Translations under genes and position numbers: made by a program | Notes under the pieces: generated by a model | Databases searched by the model: none | What the model was told of the DNA's origin: nothing | The model's input: only the letters and a program-made list of their open reading frames with translations | Part shown: positions 19,789 to 27,759 of the stretch, one piece after another | Layout: each line of letters starts with the position of its first letter | How positions within the stretch are numbered: position 1 is the stretch's first letter | Origin: Brachionus koreanus | Taxonomy: Eukaryota > Rotifera > Eurotatoria > Ploima > Brachionidae | Assembly: GCA_016987375.1 (NCBI GenBank) | Contig: PJRA01000473.1 | Location: forward strand, 858,022-885,780 | Length of the DNA stretch: 27,759 nucleotides | Direction of reading: 5' to 3'

Positions 19789-19901
19789 GTTAAATAAAGC
19801 TAATCATTAAATTAACCATAGTTTGACTAAGCGAAATATGTCGATAGTCGTATTGAGCTTTGTCTAACTAGGGTTAATTTAATGGTTAGCTTTATTTTAA
19901 C
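19789..19901. repeat. 113-nt near-perfect palindrome
   Basis: The left arm GTTAAATAAAGCTAATCATT and the reverse complement of the right arm GTTAAAATAAAGCTAACCAT pair over about 30 bases with one mismatch and one single-base bulge. Pairing continues inward through TAGTTTGACTAAGC against GCTTTGTCTAACTA with small bulges, leaving only a few unpaired bases at the centre. No target duplication is evident. It may be a tiny foldback MITE or a transcribed hairpin. Confidence 0.75.
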
Positions 19902-20281
19902 AAAATGCTGACATAATAGAGTTTAGGGCTCGGGTTAGGTAAAGAAAAGGGATTTTTTATAACATATTAGATAAGGCTTGATAAAGTATAATATAGAATA
20001 TCAAATAAGCTTTTTTCATAAAAAAAATTTTAATTTAAATTCTAACTTTATAGAATTTTTAATTTTTAAGTCAACTCCTTCTCTGATCCAAAATATTATA
20101 ATTAAATTAGCATTTGTAGAAATTGCAAAATTTAGAAATTTTTTTTTTCGAGAATTTTACAATTGACATAAAAGTCAATTGAAGCCAAGAATATTTTGTA
20201 AAAAGGAATATACAAGATTACATTTAAGAAATTAAATTACATTGTAAAATATAGAAATATATTTACAATTATAAAAAATCT

Positions 20282-20388
20282 GATATTTGTTATATCCAAT
20301 AAATATTATAATAGATATTTGTTATATAAAACATGTTATATAAAATATTTGTTATATAAATATTATAATAGATATTTGTTATATCCAA
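20282..20388. repeat. AT-rich direct repeat, 57-bp offset
   Basis: The 27-base block AAATATTATAATAGATATTT+GTTATAT occurs identically at 20301-20327 and 20358-20384, and GATATTTGTTATATCC brackets the array (20282 and 20371). This looks like local tandem duplication. From here to 20795 nothing else was recognised. Confidence 0.75.
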
Positions 20389-21120
20389 ATTAGTCGACAT
20401 GAAGAATAGCCAGTATGTTCGAGCCAAAATTTTTTTTTCGACTTTATACCATTGACAACAATTGAAAGATAGTTTTAAAAAAATTGCCATACTGGTTTTT
20501 ACTGACGTCATTGACAATAGGTCAATTCATACAAGTAATTTTTGTCATTTGGTTCAAGATTTTATCCTCATGAATATTAGAAAGCGAATGTTTCAATCTA
20601 AAAAGACCAAAAATTTATAAAAAATTATTCATTTTTATTTTGAAACTTTTTTTATCGTATGTAGAAAGTTTTTCATTAGTAGAAAATTAATTGGACTAAA
20701 ATTCTTATTGAAAATGTATCATACACCCAATTCAAAAAAAATTGTAAGAATAGACCTTGAAAAATAGTACAAGTAAAGGAAAAAATAAGAATTTTAAGAA
20801 CAAAAGAGGGTGAAGTTACAAGTGACAAAAGACTGACTGCTGAGTTGTTGAATAATCAGTTTCATTCCGTCTTTAATAAAGACTAATGATACTATGCCTT
20901 TTTCCTTTACGTACTTCCTCTACTTTCGATATTGAGAATGTAATGCGGGAGCTTAACACTAGAAGCACCAAAACGCGTCAAAATGACTCGTTATGAAAAA
21001 TAAAGGATAAATCATATATTATATGTGTATATTTATTGAAATTATTAAATTAATTGAATAAAAATGATAAATTTTTAAATTTTAGTCATTTCTTAAGCCA
21101 AAAAAAAAAAATACCCACGG

Positions 21121-22653
21121 TCAATCACATTTTTTACAAATACTCTCTATTTCTTTTGTACAAAATCCACACACTGCTTTTTTACATTTTGAACAAAAAT
21201 TTGTCGCTTTATAGTTACCACATAGACGAATTTGACATGACACACGTTTAGGAGATAAATTCTCTTGATTTTCTTGACTCAAAACTCTTTTACGAGCGCT
21301 CTTTTACGAGGGGTACCAGATGACGTTGAAACAGAAGTTTTTTTGTAATTACTTTTGATTTCTTCGATAATTTTGATCAAAAAATCTCGTCTTGAAATGT
21401 TGCATTTATTCACACTCTTGTATAAAATCCAGCTATTGATGCAAGCTAAATTGATGATATTATAAAATACCTGCATTGGCCAGCGTCTTGTTGGAGCTTT
21501 TACCGAATAAAACTTAGCCATTTGATCAATAAGATCGACTCCAACTTTTTTCGAAATGTAATCATGCACAATATTTGTTTTTTTCTTGACTAAAAAGTAG
21601 TCTTCTGATTCTACATAGACTCAATCATGAAACGAACTAATCAATGAAACTTTTTTTTCATGCTTGCCTTGGTAAATGTTTAGTAAAACACCTGTATCGT
21701 GCTCATAAACAAGGCTATCATAAATTTGCTGTTTGAAATTGACAACCGAAGGTAATTCTCTTTTATTACGTTTAATAGTCCCGATCAAATTTGTTTTATT
21801 TTTCAAAAGATCAATTGCTAAAGTAAGAGATGTAAAAAAATTATCGGTACAAACACAATGACCAAGATTTTCGTATGGTAAAATTAGCTTTTTTACTACG
21901 AATTCTCCTTGTAAAACTCCATCTTCTTTGTCAGACTCTTTACCAAGATAGGGAAATCCATTTACCAAATATTTGGAATCAACGTCGACTATAAACCAAA
22001 ATTTAATCCCAAACTTGTCAGGTTTACTTGCTATAAATTGTATAAATGGGCATTTTGACTTTGATGGTAAAAGCTGTTCATCAATCGTCACAAATTGTCC
22101 TGGTCGATAACACATTTGAGAATTTTCAATAAATCTATCCCAAATTTTACGTATGAGACAAAATTTATCCTTTGATTTTCGGGTAGATCGAGTCTTTTTG
22201 TCGTCAAACCTGATAAACTTCATAATTTTACAAAACACCGATTTCGACATAAGTTCGGATATTATTGGAATACCATACAATCTTGCTATCTTACCGCTAC
22301 AAAAAACTCCACGACAAAGCAAAACGGCAATAAATATATAAAAAGATTCAAAACTAAATCGAAACGAATCATTATTATTTTCGGCTTCTTGATTTGTTGA
22401 ATTTACAATAGTATCTGAAATTGATTTATCGAAAATCAATTTCAATTGCCTCATCAATTTTGGGGGCATCAGCTTCCAAATCAACTTCTTCTGAATCGAC
22501 AAATTCAACATCATCATCAAATTCAAAAAATTCATCATCAGAAATGTGTTCGTCTTCGTACTCAGAGCCAGCGTCTGAGTCATCAGTATCGATATCGGCA
22601 AGATTTCTTATCAAATCTTTAGCACTTAGAGCAGATTTGCGAACAAAATTCAT
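21121..22653 (-). pseudogene. piggyBac transposase (DDE_Tnp_1_7), degraded
   Basis: It starts at ATG 22653 with an Asp/Glu-rich N-terminus (SDAGSEYEDEHISDDEFFEF). After a one-base frameshift near 22430 it continues SFRFSFESFYIFIAVLLCRG. The first catalytic-Asp block is FVTIDEQLLPSKSK, the second VCTDNFFTSL and the third GVDLIDQMAKFYS, so all three Asp are present. A single in-frame TGA lies at 21621-21623. The C-terminal cysteine-rich finger (CQIRLCGNY...CSKCKKAVCGFC) ends at TGA 21121-21123. It is out of frame because of a 14-bp tandem duplication (CTCTTTTACGAGCG, 21285-21298, repeated from 21299). Three lesions in an otherwise near full-length protein suggest fairly recent inactivation. Confidence 0.9.
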
Positions 22654-22717
22654 AATTTCAAATTTATGTCAAAATTAAGTGAAGTCTAAAATTAATAAAT
22701 TTCAAAAGAAAAACAAA

Positions 22718-22752
22718 CGAGTCAAAATGACTCGTCTTGGTGCTTCTAGTAG
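22718..22752 (-). repeat. Internal duplicate of the piggyBac end
   Basis: CGAGTCAAAATGACTCG followed by TCTTGGTGCTTCTAGTAG reproduces the subterminal palindrome plus the terminal repeat, about 180 bases inside the true right end. There is no TTAA next to it. It lies just upstream of the transposase ATG (22653), so it may also sit in the transposase promoter. Confidence 0.8.
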
Positions 22753-23645
22753 TATATACTTGATTTTGCACAAAAACGTAATTTTTTTTATTTGAATTTA
22801 ATTTATTTTGAAAATTTTTCTTATTTTTATGCTAAAAAAAAAATTCATGTTCAAATTATTAAAATTGACTTGGATTTTAGCGGCCAAAAATCAAAAATGA
22901 GTCATTTTGACTCGTTGGTGCTTCTAGTGTTAAAGAGGATATGATTGAGCGGAGACTAGAGAAATTAGATGGCAACAAATCGATGGAATTGTATGCAGAT
23001 GACTCAAAAATATAATGTAAAGTAATGCATGGCATAAATATACACAAAAAAGCATCTCAAATTTTATACTATATTGGAGTGATGATTTCATCAAATTTAA
23101 AGTGAACCCGCCAAGTGAAAAGTGCTTGTGCAAAAGCAACTAGGGTACTTGGAATGCTAAAGCGAACGTTTATAAGAAGAGAGGAAAGACTGCGAGTAAT
23201 ATTGTATATATCCATGGAGAGACCTCATCTAGATTTAGTAAGGCAGGTTTGGAATCCAAGTATGAAAATGGACGTGAATGGGTTGGAAAAGGTGCAAAAG
23301 AGGGCAACAAAAATATCGTTGTCTCTAATTTGCCAGAAAATGTGGTGAAATCAAAGTCAACCGCTAATTTTAAAATGGCTTAATATAAGTTCAATGAAAT
23401 CGGCTGCTACAGCTCTACACGGCCAATCGGCGGCCAAACTACTACTGCTAAGTAAAAAGAGTTTAATTAATTAATTGATTGAAATTTCTCATTTATAGTA
23501 TATGCGTGTTTAGTAACCAATATTAATAAAAATTCCCTTTTTGTAACATTAATCATTTAAGATAAAATCCAAGGATAAAAATGTCTGTTATATTTTCATA
23601 TGATTTTAAATCCATATGAATGAATAACAACTGAAAAAAAAATCG

Positions 23646-23849
23646 TTGTTCACTAGTTTAGGCTTATCATATGATAAAAATACAACGGAAATCAGAAATT
23701 ATTTCAAAAAATTATTATTTAATGGTATTGTAAAAGACCTGGAAAGAGTTACTGAGGAACCACTTGTTTTTAATGTTCCACAAGAAAAATTGTTCCTAAA
23801 AACGCCAATATTAGATTCAATAAAGCTGCTTTTTCATTCACATATATAA
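23646..23849 (+). CDS. Unidentified coding-like exon (C-terminal exon or remnant)
   Basis: An open frame without ATG can begin at 23657 after a possible acceptor (CACTAG). It reads LGLSYDKNTTEIRNYFKKLL, GIVKDLERVTEEPLVFNVPQ and TPILDSIKLL to a TAA at 23847-23849. Codon use is less AT-driven than spacer and the residues look like globular protein. No family was recognised and no upstream exon could be paired: 23441-23640 holds only the tail of the L2-like element and AT-rich DNA. It may be a terminal exon, a pseudogene or a transposon scrap. Confidence 0.35.
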   Translation: MFTSLGLSYDKNTTEIRNYFKKLLFNGIVKDLERVTEEPLVFNVPQEKLFLKTPILDSIKLLFHSHI

Positions 23850-23980
23850 AATATCAAAATATAAAAAATCTTTTATTTAATTAAAAAATATAATAATAAT
23901 AATATAAAATAAAGCATTTTTTATTTTATTTTAAATGTAATTTTAAAAATAAACTCGAGTTAATATTTTTAAATAAAAGT

Positions 23981-24010
23981 AAAAAAGATTTCACTAATAA
24001 AATCTTTTTT
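23981..24010. terminator. Short hairpin downstream of the Pro-Val gene
   Basis: AAAAAAGATTT (23981-23991) and AAATCTTTTTT (24000-24010) form an 11-bp stem with an 8-base loop, about 40 bases beyond the stop of the minus-strand gene at 24051. It could affect 3' end formation; in such A/T-rich DNA it could also be chance. Confidence 0.3.
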
Positions 24011-24050
24011 AGAAGCATAAAAAAAAAAATTTTGATTTAAAAAAAAAAAT

Positions 24051-24338
24051 CTAAAACAAAGCAGAGTGGCCTCCCAAACCTAAACCTGGATATCCTCCAA
24101 AACCTAAGCCTGAATATCCAGCCAAGTTAAGAGAATGGGTGCCTAAGCCTCCGGCGAATGGCAATTTCGAACAACACGGATTAACTGGCACAGGTACAGG
24201 TGCTGGTACAGGCACTGGTTGTGGCATTGGGACAGGCACAGGATGTGGCATTGGAACAGGCACAGGATGTGGCATAGGTACTGGAGCTGGAGCAACAGGT
24301 ATAGCTGCATAACAACATTGAGAACGACCAGAACCCAT
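24051..24338 (-). CDS. Small Pro-Val-repeat protein with predicted N-terminal acylation
   Basis: A single open exon of 95 residues, ATG at 24338, TAG at 24051-24053. The N-terminus MGSGRSQCCY fits the N-myristoylation rule (Gly2, Ser6) with adjacent Cys8-Cys9 suited to palmitoylation, so membrane attachment on the cytoplasmic side is predicted. Residues about 15-53 are a Pro-Val repeat with unit PVPVPMPH (8 residues, 24-bp DNA repeat). After VNPCCSK comes a Gly/Leu/Tyr-rich tail (GYSGLGFGGYPGLGLGG), as in cuticle- or fibre-like low-complexity proteins. GC content is clearly higher than around it, which supports real coding selection. No family was recognised; an extracellular structural role is excluded only if the acylation is real, since there is no signal peptide. 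Confidence 0.75.
   Translation of the reverse strand: MGSGRSQCCYAAIPVAPAPVPMPHPVPVPMPHPVPVPMPQPVPVPAPVPVPVNPCCSKLPFAGGLGTHSLNLAGYSGLGFGGYPGLGLGGHSALF
24199..24291 (-). repeat. 24-bp tandem repeat encoding PVPVPMPH
   Basis: Units at 24223-24246 and 24247-24270 differ at one base, with partial, more diverged units on both sides. Repeat number is likely to vary between individuals. The unit length is a multiple of three, so copy changes keep the reading frame. Confidence 0.85.
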
Positions 24339-24800
24339 TTTTTAAATTGCTTTTGTTTGTTAGAAAAGTTTTAAATTTTATTCCTTTAAAATGGTTTTCT
24401 TGACGCTTCTCATTTTATTTAAATAAAGCAGGGAATTTTAAAATTTGATGGCTCGATGAGATTTTTTATTTGTTTTGTTTTATTTGTTACACTTATTAAT
24501 AAAATTTGAAGCTATAAGAAAATTTATTTAGAAATGCATTCTTTTAAATTTTAGTATACGGATTCCTTTGAAATACAAAAAAAAAAGATTATAAACAATC
24601 AATATTTTTTTTTAGATTAAAAAAATTTTAATTAATTAAAACTTATAAACAATTTTGCTTGAATTGATTGATTTAATCAAATTTTTTTTCTTAAATAATT
24701 AAAAAAAATCAGACTTTTTGCTAAAAAAATTTGCTCGATTTTTTCATTCTCAATCAGAATCAGAATACTCTGCGTATGACTGTTGAGAGCAAGTAACCCC
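24339..24800. other. AT-rich spacer upstream of the Pro-Val gene
   Basis: It should hold the promoter of the minus-strand Pro-Val gene. No distinct element is visible. The last part (from about 24700) may already be decayed mariner DNA but carries no readable motif. Confidence 0.4.
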
Positions 24801-24824
24801 ACGCTTATTGCTCGCCAATTATCA

Positions 24825-25415
24825 AATGATGAATGGTTTTTCAGACGGATCATTAATTTTGAAGATGAGACCTTTTTTCGAACAATTAAAAAATCAATCG
24901 TTAGGCCCATTTCAACCAACTCAGCTAATGGTAAAAAGACGAAGCTATGATAAAAGAGTGATGTTGTGTGTGTTTTGTGAAATTTTCAAGGGGTAAAACA
25001 CTTTTAGCTGGTTCCAGAAGGTCATGCTATTAATGCAGAACTCTGAACAATTAGATAGAATGTATGCTTCGCTTCAAGATAACGCTAAACCTCATACAGC
25101 TAGAAGAACAATGGCAAAAATAGAAGTAGTGAATGCATCATGTTGATCATATACATCACAATTAATATCCATTTGAAGCCACTCCCCCATTTTTTGATGA
25201 TAAGTTTAAAAATGCATTCCGTACTGCAGAGATATTTGGAAAGTTTTTTCCACCCTTTGTTTGTTTTTTTAAAGTCATTCGGCTAAACGGGCTCATCCAG
25301 CATATAGGCAAGATCTTTATCCTTCTGATTATCATTTTTGTTGGCTTAATGGTTCATTTTCTTAGAGAAAGGCATTCTACTAACCAAGACCAAGTTGAAA
25401 AAGGGTATTGAAAGT
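24825..25415 (+). pseudogene. mariner-like transposase remnant
   Basis: Plus strand with frame changes. It reads LMVKRRSYDKRVMLCVFCEI and FKG (block before the second catalytic Asp), LVPEGHAINAEL, EQLDRMYASL, then DNAKPHTARRTM, the DNA.PH block carrying the second catalytic Asp. After a stretch of unmatched sequence, HPAYRQDLYPSDYHF appears, the last catalytic block of mariner elements (normally SPDL.PSDYH). About 15 residues are missing before DNAKPH, and the 25150-25290 interval is unlike mariner. No inverted repeats or TA target sites could be located. It is inactive. Confidence 0.8.
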
Positions 25416-25509
25416 TAAAAAAAAAGACAAAAAAACTCAAAATAAAAAAATTAAAATGTAAAAATTTAAGATTTTTTTTAAATTTATATTTGAAATTTGA
25501 AAAATTTTA

Positions 25510-26545
25510 GATATACCACAAGGCAGCTCTCAACACAGGCTCTTCAATTGATGTCATTTACATTGATTTTTCGAAAGCCTTTGTTCGAGTATCGCACAGA
25601 CTGTTACTTTTCAAAATCAAGGCATATGGTTTTGAAGACTTGATCACAAATTGGATAAATGATTTCATGTGCAAAAGGAAACAAAGAGTCGTTATAGGTT
25701 TGTCCGTGTCTAACTGGTTAGAAGTAACCAGCGGAGTACCACAAGGCTCTGTTTTGAAACCTTATTATTTTTATTATTGATTTTAATGATCTTTCAACTC
25801 GTTTAATTAATAAGTGTTTTATTATTAATACTAAAATTTTATCTATTATTAAGAGTTTCAAAGACAACTTTTTACTTCAGAAAGACATAGATTTTATCTC
25901 AGGTTGGTCACTTACTTGGTCTTTGGATTTAAATATCGAAAAATTCAGTGTAATGCACATTGGCATAAAAAAACCCTGCTTTGAGTGTACAATTTATAAC
26001 AGATATGGCAAAAGGAAATTAACTAAAACAACTCTTGAAAAGGATCTAGGTGTTTATATTCAAAATGATTTAAAATGGGGAAACCATATAAAATATTGTA
26101 CCACTCGTGGAAATCGTATTTTATGTATGATAGCTAAAAGTTTCAAGAATTTGAACATTGACACACTAAGAATGCTTTACACAGCACTAGTAAGACCTCA
26201 GTTAGAATTTATCATTAGTTCATGGTGTCCATTTCTTGAGAAAGATATTTCAGAAATCGAGAAGATACAAAGAAGACCGACAAAGATCATTCCTTCACTT
26301 CGGAAATTTAAATATACCACAAGGCTTAATATGTTTAACTTAACTGATCTCAAAAGTAGGCGCATGAGAGGTGATTTAATTTAATTATTTAAAATAATTA
26401 ATAGACATGAAACTATTAATTTTGAGAATGGTGTAAATTTTTCTTGTAATCGGAAGTACAATTGGAGAAGACCACTAAAAATACATAATAAATGTATTTT
26501 TAGGGTCGTAGTAAATCAACTACTTCTACTTCTACTACTATAATT
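25510..26545 (+). pseudogene. CR1/L2-like retrotransposon, RT to 3' end, catalytic Asp lost
   Basis: The frame reads DVIYIDFSKAFVRVSHRLLL (first catalytic Asp block), TNWINDFMCKRKQRVVI and SGVPQGSVL. After a frameshift comes NKCFIINTKIL where KC.LFADDTKI is expected, so the catalytic Asp pair is gone. From 25923 an uninterrupted frame covers EKFSVMHIGIKKPCFE, LEKDLGVYIQNDLKWGNHIK, LVRPQLEFIISSWCPFLEK and LKSRRMRGDLI to a stop at 26382-26384. The 3' end carries GGGTCGTAGTA and TACTTCTACTTCTACTACTA, as in the minus-strand copy at 14340. It lacks the endonuclease and the 5' part. Confidence 0.88.
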
Positions 26546-27169
26546 TAATGAATAGTCAAAATTTAATAGAAACTAATAATAAATTCTAATAATAAAACGT
26601 TTGGATTCTTTTACTCAAGATTGATAAACAAAATTTGTGATTAAGATGTCAATGTCTAAATTCACTATATTAAAACTTTCTATTTACAATAATTTAAAAA
26701 ATCTTAAAAGAATTGATTTAAATTTTTCAATATTTAATTTTTCTAATAAGTCAAAATTATTATTTTATGTTTTAAAGAAATTAACTTTTTATAAAATTTA
26801 AATAAATGAAGTGTTAATCGAAGATTTATTATTTTTTTAATTTCTAATCAAAGACTTTTCAATTTTGATCATTTAGATTTTTTTTACTTTTAAACTTTTA
26901 TTTTTATGTTGAACAAATTCAAATTTTTTTGCTTAGTCATCAAGTTTTCTTGATAACTTAACTTTCAAGCTTACATTATTGAGCTTAAATATTAGCGCTG
27001 CCATCAATATTGTTTTCTTTTTATAATAATATAAATGTGTTTGGTAACTTAAAACGTTTTTTTAAGTTTTTAAAGTTTATTAAAAAACAAAAAAAAAGAG
27101 GTAAATAAAATATTAAATTAATAAATCTTTATCTATGATATATGTAACTTAAAAGTGAACTGTAAACAT
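26546..27169. other. AT-rich spacer and trehalase 3' flank
   Basis: No coding frame or repeat was recognised. The right part should be the 3' untranslated region of the minus-strand trehalase gene. Confidence 0.45.
27076..27081 (-). terminator. AATAAA polyadenylation signal, trehalase gene
   Basis: AATAAA on the minus strand about 90 bases after the trehalase stop codon. Spacing fits a short 3' untranslated region; by itself the hexamer is weak evidence in this base composition. Confidence 0.4.
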
Positions 27170-27759
27170 CTAAAATTTATTCAAAATAAAATAAAATATT
27201 CCTAAATAAGCAAACAAAAAATGATTAATATTTGTTTTAGAGGATGAATTTTCCGTATTAGCATCACAGCTAGAAATCAAATCATTAGAAAAGCTATTTA
27301 AGAAACTAATTACGACACCATTAGTCCACCCAAAGCCTTCCTGGACCACATATTCACCACCTTGTCCATATTCGCCTAGTCGTTCAGCATCATACTTTTC
27401 ATAAATGTTCATTGTTTTCTTCCATCCACAATAAACAGTATTGACAAATCTCTGTGCTATATTCAATGCCTGTGAAGCTCGATTGCTTCTAATCAAATAG
27501 TCCACAGTCCAGTGATGATACGGAGCCCACACGTTGGGAAAATCCCACTGTTGGTGTGTGTTTATGTTCGAAGCCGGAATGCCCGACACATAATCAAACA
27601 AAATGCTCTTGTATCTCTTTAGCAAATGTTCATCATCGACTGGTGGTGTCACATTGAACCACAAAGGCGCCAAATCAGTTGCATACAAATACTTAGTCTG
27701 AACTTTGTCCATTTCATAGTTGTAATCGCCATAGGTCTTAACAACTGGATCCCAAAACA
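27170..27759 (-). CDS. Trehalase (glycoside hydrolase family 37), C-terminal part
   Basis: The frame enters from the right edge and gives 195 residues ending at TAG (27170-27172). Trehalase hydrolyses alpha,alpha-trehalose to two glucose molecules. The trehalase signature QWDFPNVWAP is near residue 65 of the visible part, followed by YHHW. EYGQGGEYVVQEGFGWTNGV holds the Gly-rich GQGGEY loop and the Glu of QEGFGWTNGV, the general-base position in the family. After the catalytic barrel come a short polar spacer and HFLFAYLGIFYFIL, a hydrophobic end without a cytoplasmic tail, as in GPI-anchored animal trehalases. The N-terminal part with signature 1 and the catalytic acid lies outside the window. 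No defects are seen in the visible part. Confidence 0.95.
   Translation of the reverse strand, partial: FWDPVVKTYGDYNYEMDKVQTKYLYATDLAPLWFNVTPPVDDEHLLKRYKSILFDYVSGIPASNINTHQQWDFPNVWAPYHHWTVDYLIRSNRASQALNIAQRFVNTVYCGWKKTMNIYEKYDAERLGEYGQGGEYVVQEGFGWTNGVVISFLNSFSNDLISSCDANTENSSSKTNINHFLFAYLGIFYFILNKF

Larger units (their letters stand above)
20957..22929 (-). mobile_element. piggyBac-family DNA transposon (1973 bp, TTAA duplication)
   Basis: TTAA flanks both ends (20953-20956 and 22930-22933). The terminal inverted repeat begins CACTAGAAGCACCAA on both sides, followed by a palindromic subterminal motif of the type CGAGTCAAAATGACTCG (20974-20990 and 22898-22914). A transposase frame fills most of the inside on the minus strand. 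An additional end-like block lies at 22718-22752. Because the transposase is broken, this copy could only move in trans. Confidence 0.92.
20795..23440 (+). pseudogene. CR1/L2-like retrotransposon interrupted by piggyBac
   Basis: The left part (to 20956) reads KEGEVTSDKRLTAELLNNQF and HSVFNKD, then FDIENVMREL, the linker upstream of the RT core. The right part (from 22934) continues EDMIERRLEKLDGNKSMELY and ADDSKI, then LGMLKRTFIRREERL, ERPHLDLVRQVWNP and LEKVQKRATK. Removing the piggyBac and one TTAA joins the parts in frame (REL-KEDM). The RT core between GNKS and YADDSK is deleted, so the element was already broken in its catalytic part. It closes near 23440 with a TACTACTGC tail. Confidence 0.8.

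Noticed and set aside
20290..20517. Minus-strand frame with Tyr/Asn/Ile repeats
   Set aside because: It is a translation of the AT-rich direct repeat and its flank, not a gene.
22421..22678. Plus-strand Ser-rich frame
   Set aside because: It is the antisense shadow of the acidic N-terminus of the piggyBac transposase.
24677..24996. Overlapping frames on both strands near the mariner remnant
   Set aside because: The plus frame contributes the mariner blocks and breaks early; the minus frame is a shadow.
1..27759. CRISPR arrays, bacterial operons, riboswitches or prophage features
   Set aside because: All recognisable genes are eukaryotic with spliceosomal introns, and no regularly spaced direct repeats with unique spacers were seen.

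Overview
This is a very AT-rich piece of a eukaryotic, invertebrate metazoan genome: genes with short GT-AG introns, a nuclear receptor, an animal-type tRNA-Ser gene with internal Pol III boxes, a fibrocystin-L-like surface protein, a Ly6/uPAR-type protein and a trehalase. The base composition, compact introns and retroelement mix would suit a monogonont rotifer such as Brachionus. That is an inference only; nothing read here fixes the species.

Layout of host genes. A long + strand gene (1184-6851, three visible exons) encodes the C-terminal part of a PKHD1L1/fibrocystin-L-like G8-domain protein; its 5' exons are missing or lie to the left of the window. A four-exon gene on the minus strand (7367-8190) encodes a secreted, probably GPI-anchored protein with two tandem Ly6/uPAR domains. 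tRNA-Ser(GCT) lies at 11048-11129 (minus). A four-exon nuclear receptor gene occupies 16353-17682 (plus), with a conserved-type intron in the P-box. A small Pro-Val-repeat protein with an N-terminal MGxxxS..CC acylation motif is at 24051-24338 (minus). The last part of a trehalase gene runs off the right edge (27170-27759, minus).

Between these genes the window is a graveyard of transposable elements, and several can be dissected to the base. (i) An RTE-like non-LTR element at 12757-14310 has a 5' inversion (twin priming), a poly-A tail and an 11-bp target duplication; a second copy of the family at 1-303 shows the same inverted arrangement. (ii) At least four CR1/L2-like elements are degraded, and two of them share a GGGTCG.AGTA...TACTACTACT 3' end. 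(iii) A piggyBac element (20957-22929) with TTAA duplications and a transposase broken by two frameshifts and one stop is nested inside an L2-like element. (iv) Two short TTAA-flanked elements share the piggyBac terminal CACTAGAA motif. (v) A 431-bp TA-flanked MITE is nested in a jockey-like RT. (vi) A 492-bp TIR element has a 9-bp duplication. (vii) There are mariner and pogo/Tigger transposase remnants.

The host genes do not form an evident pathway; they look like unrelated neighbours. Three of the four protein-coding host genes with a readable C-terminus, excluding the nuclear receptor, end in a short hydrophobic tail without a cytoplasmic domain (G8 protein, Ly6 protein, trehalase), which suggests GPI anchoring at the cell surface. 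Splice sites were assigned by eye from GT-AG rules, reading phase and family continuity. No search or alignment program was run.
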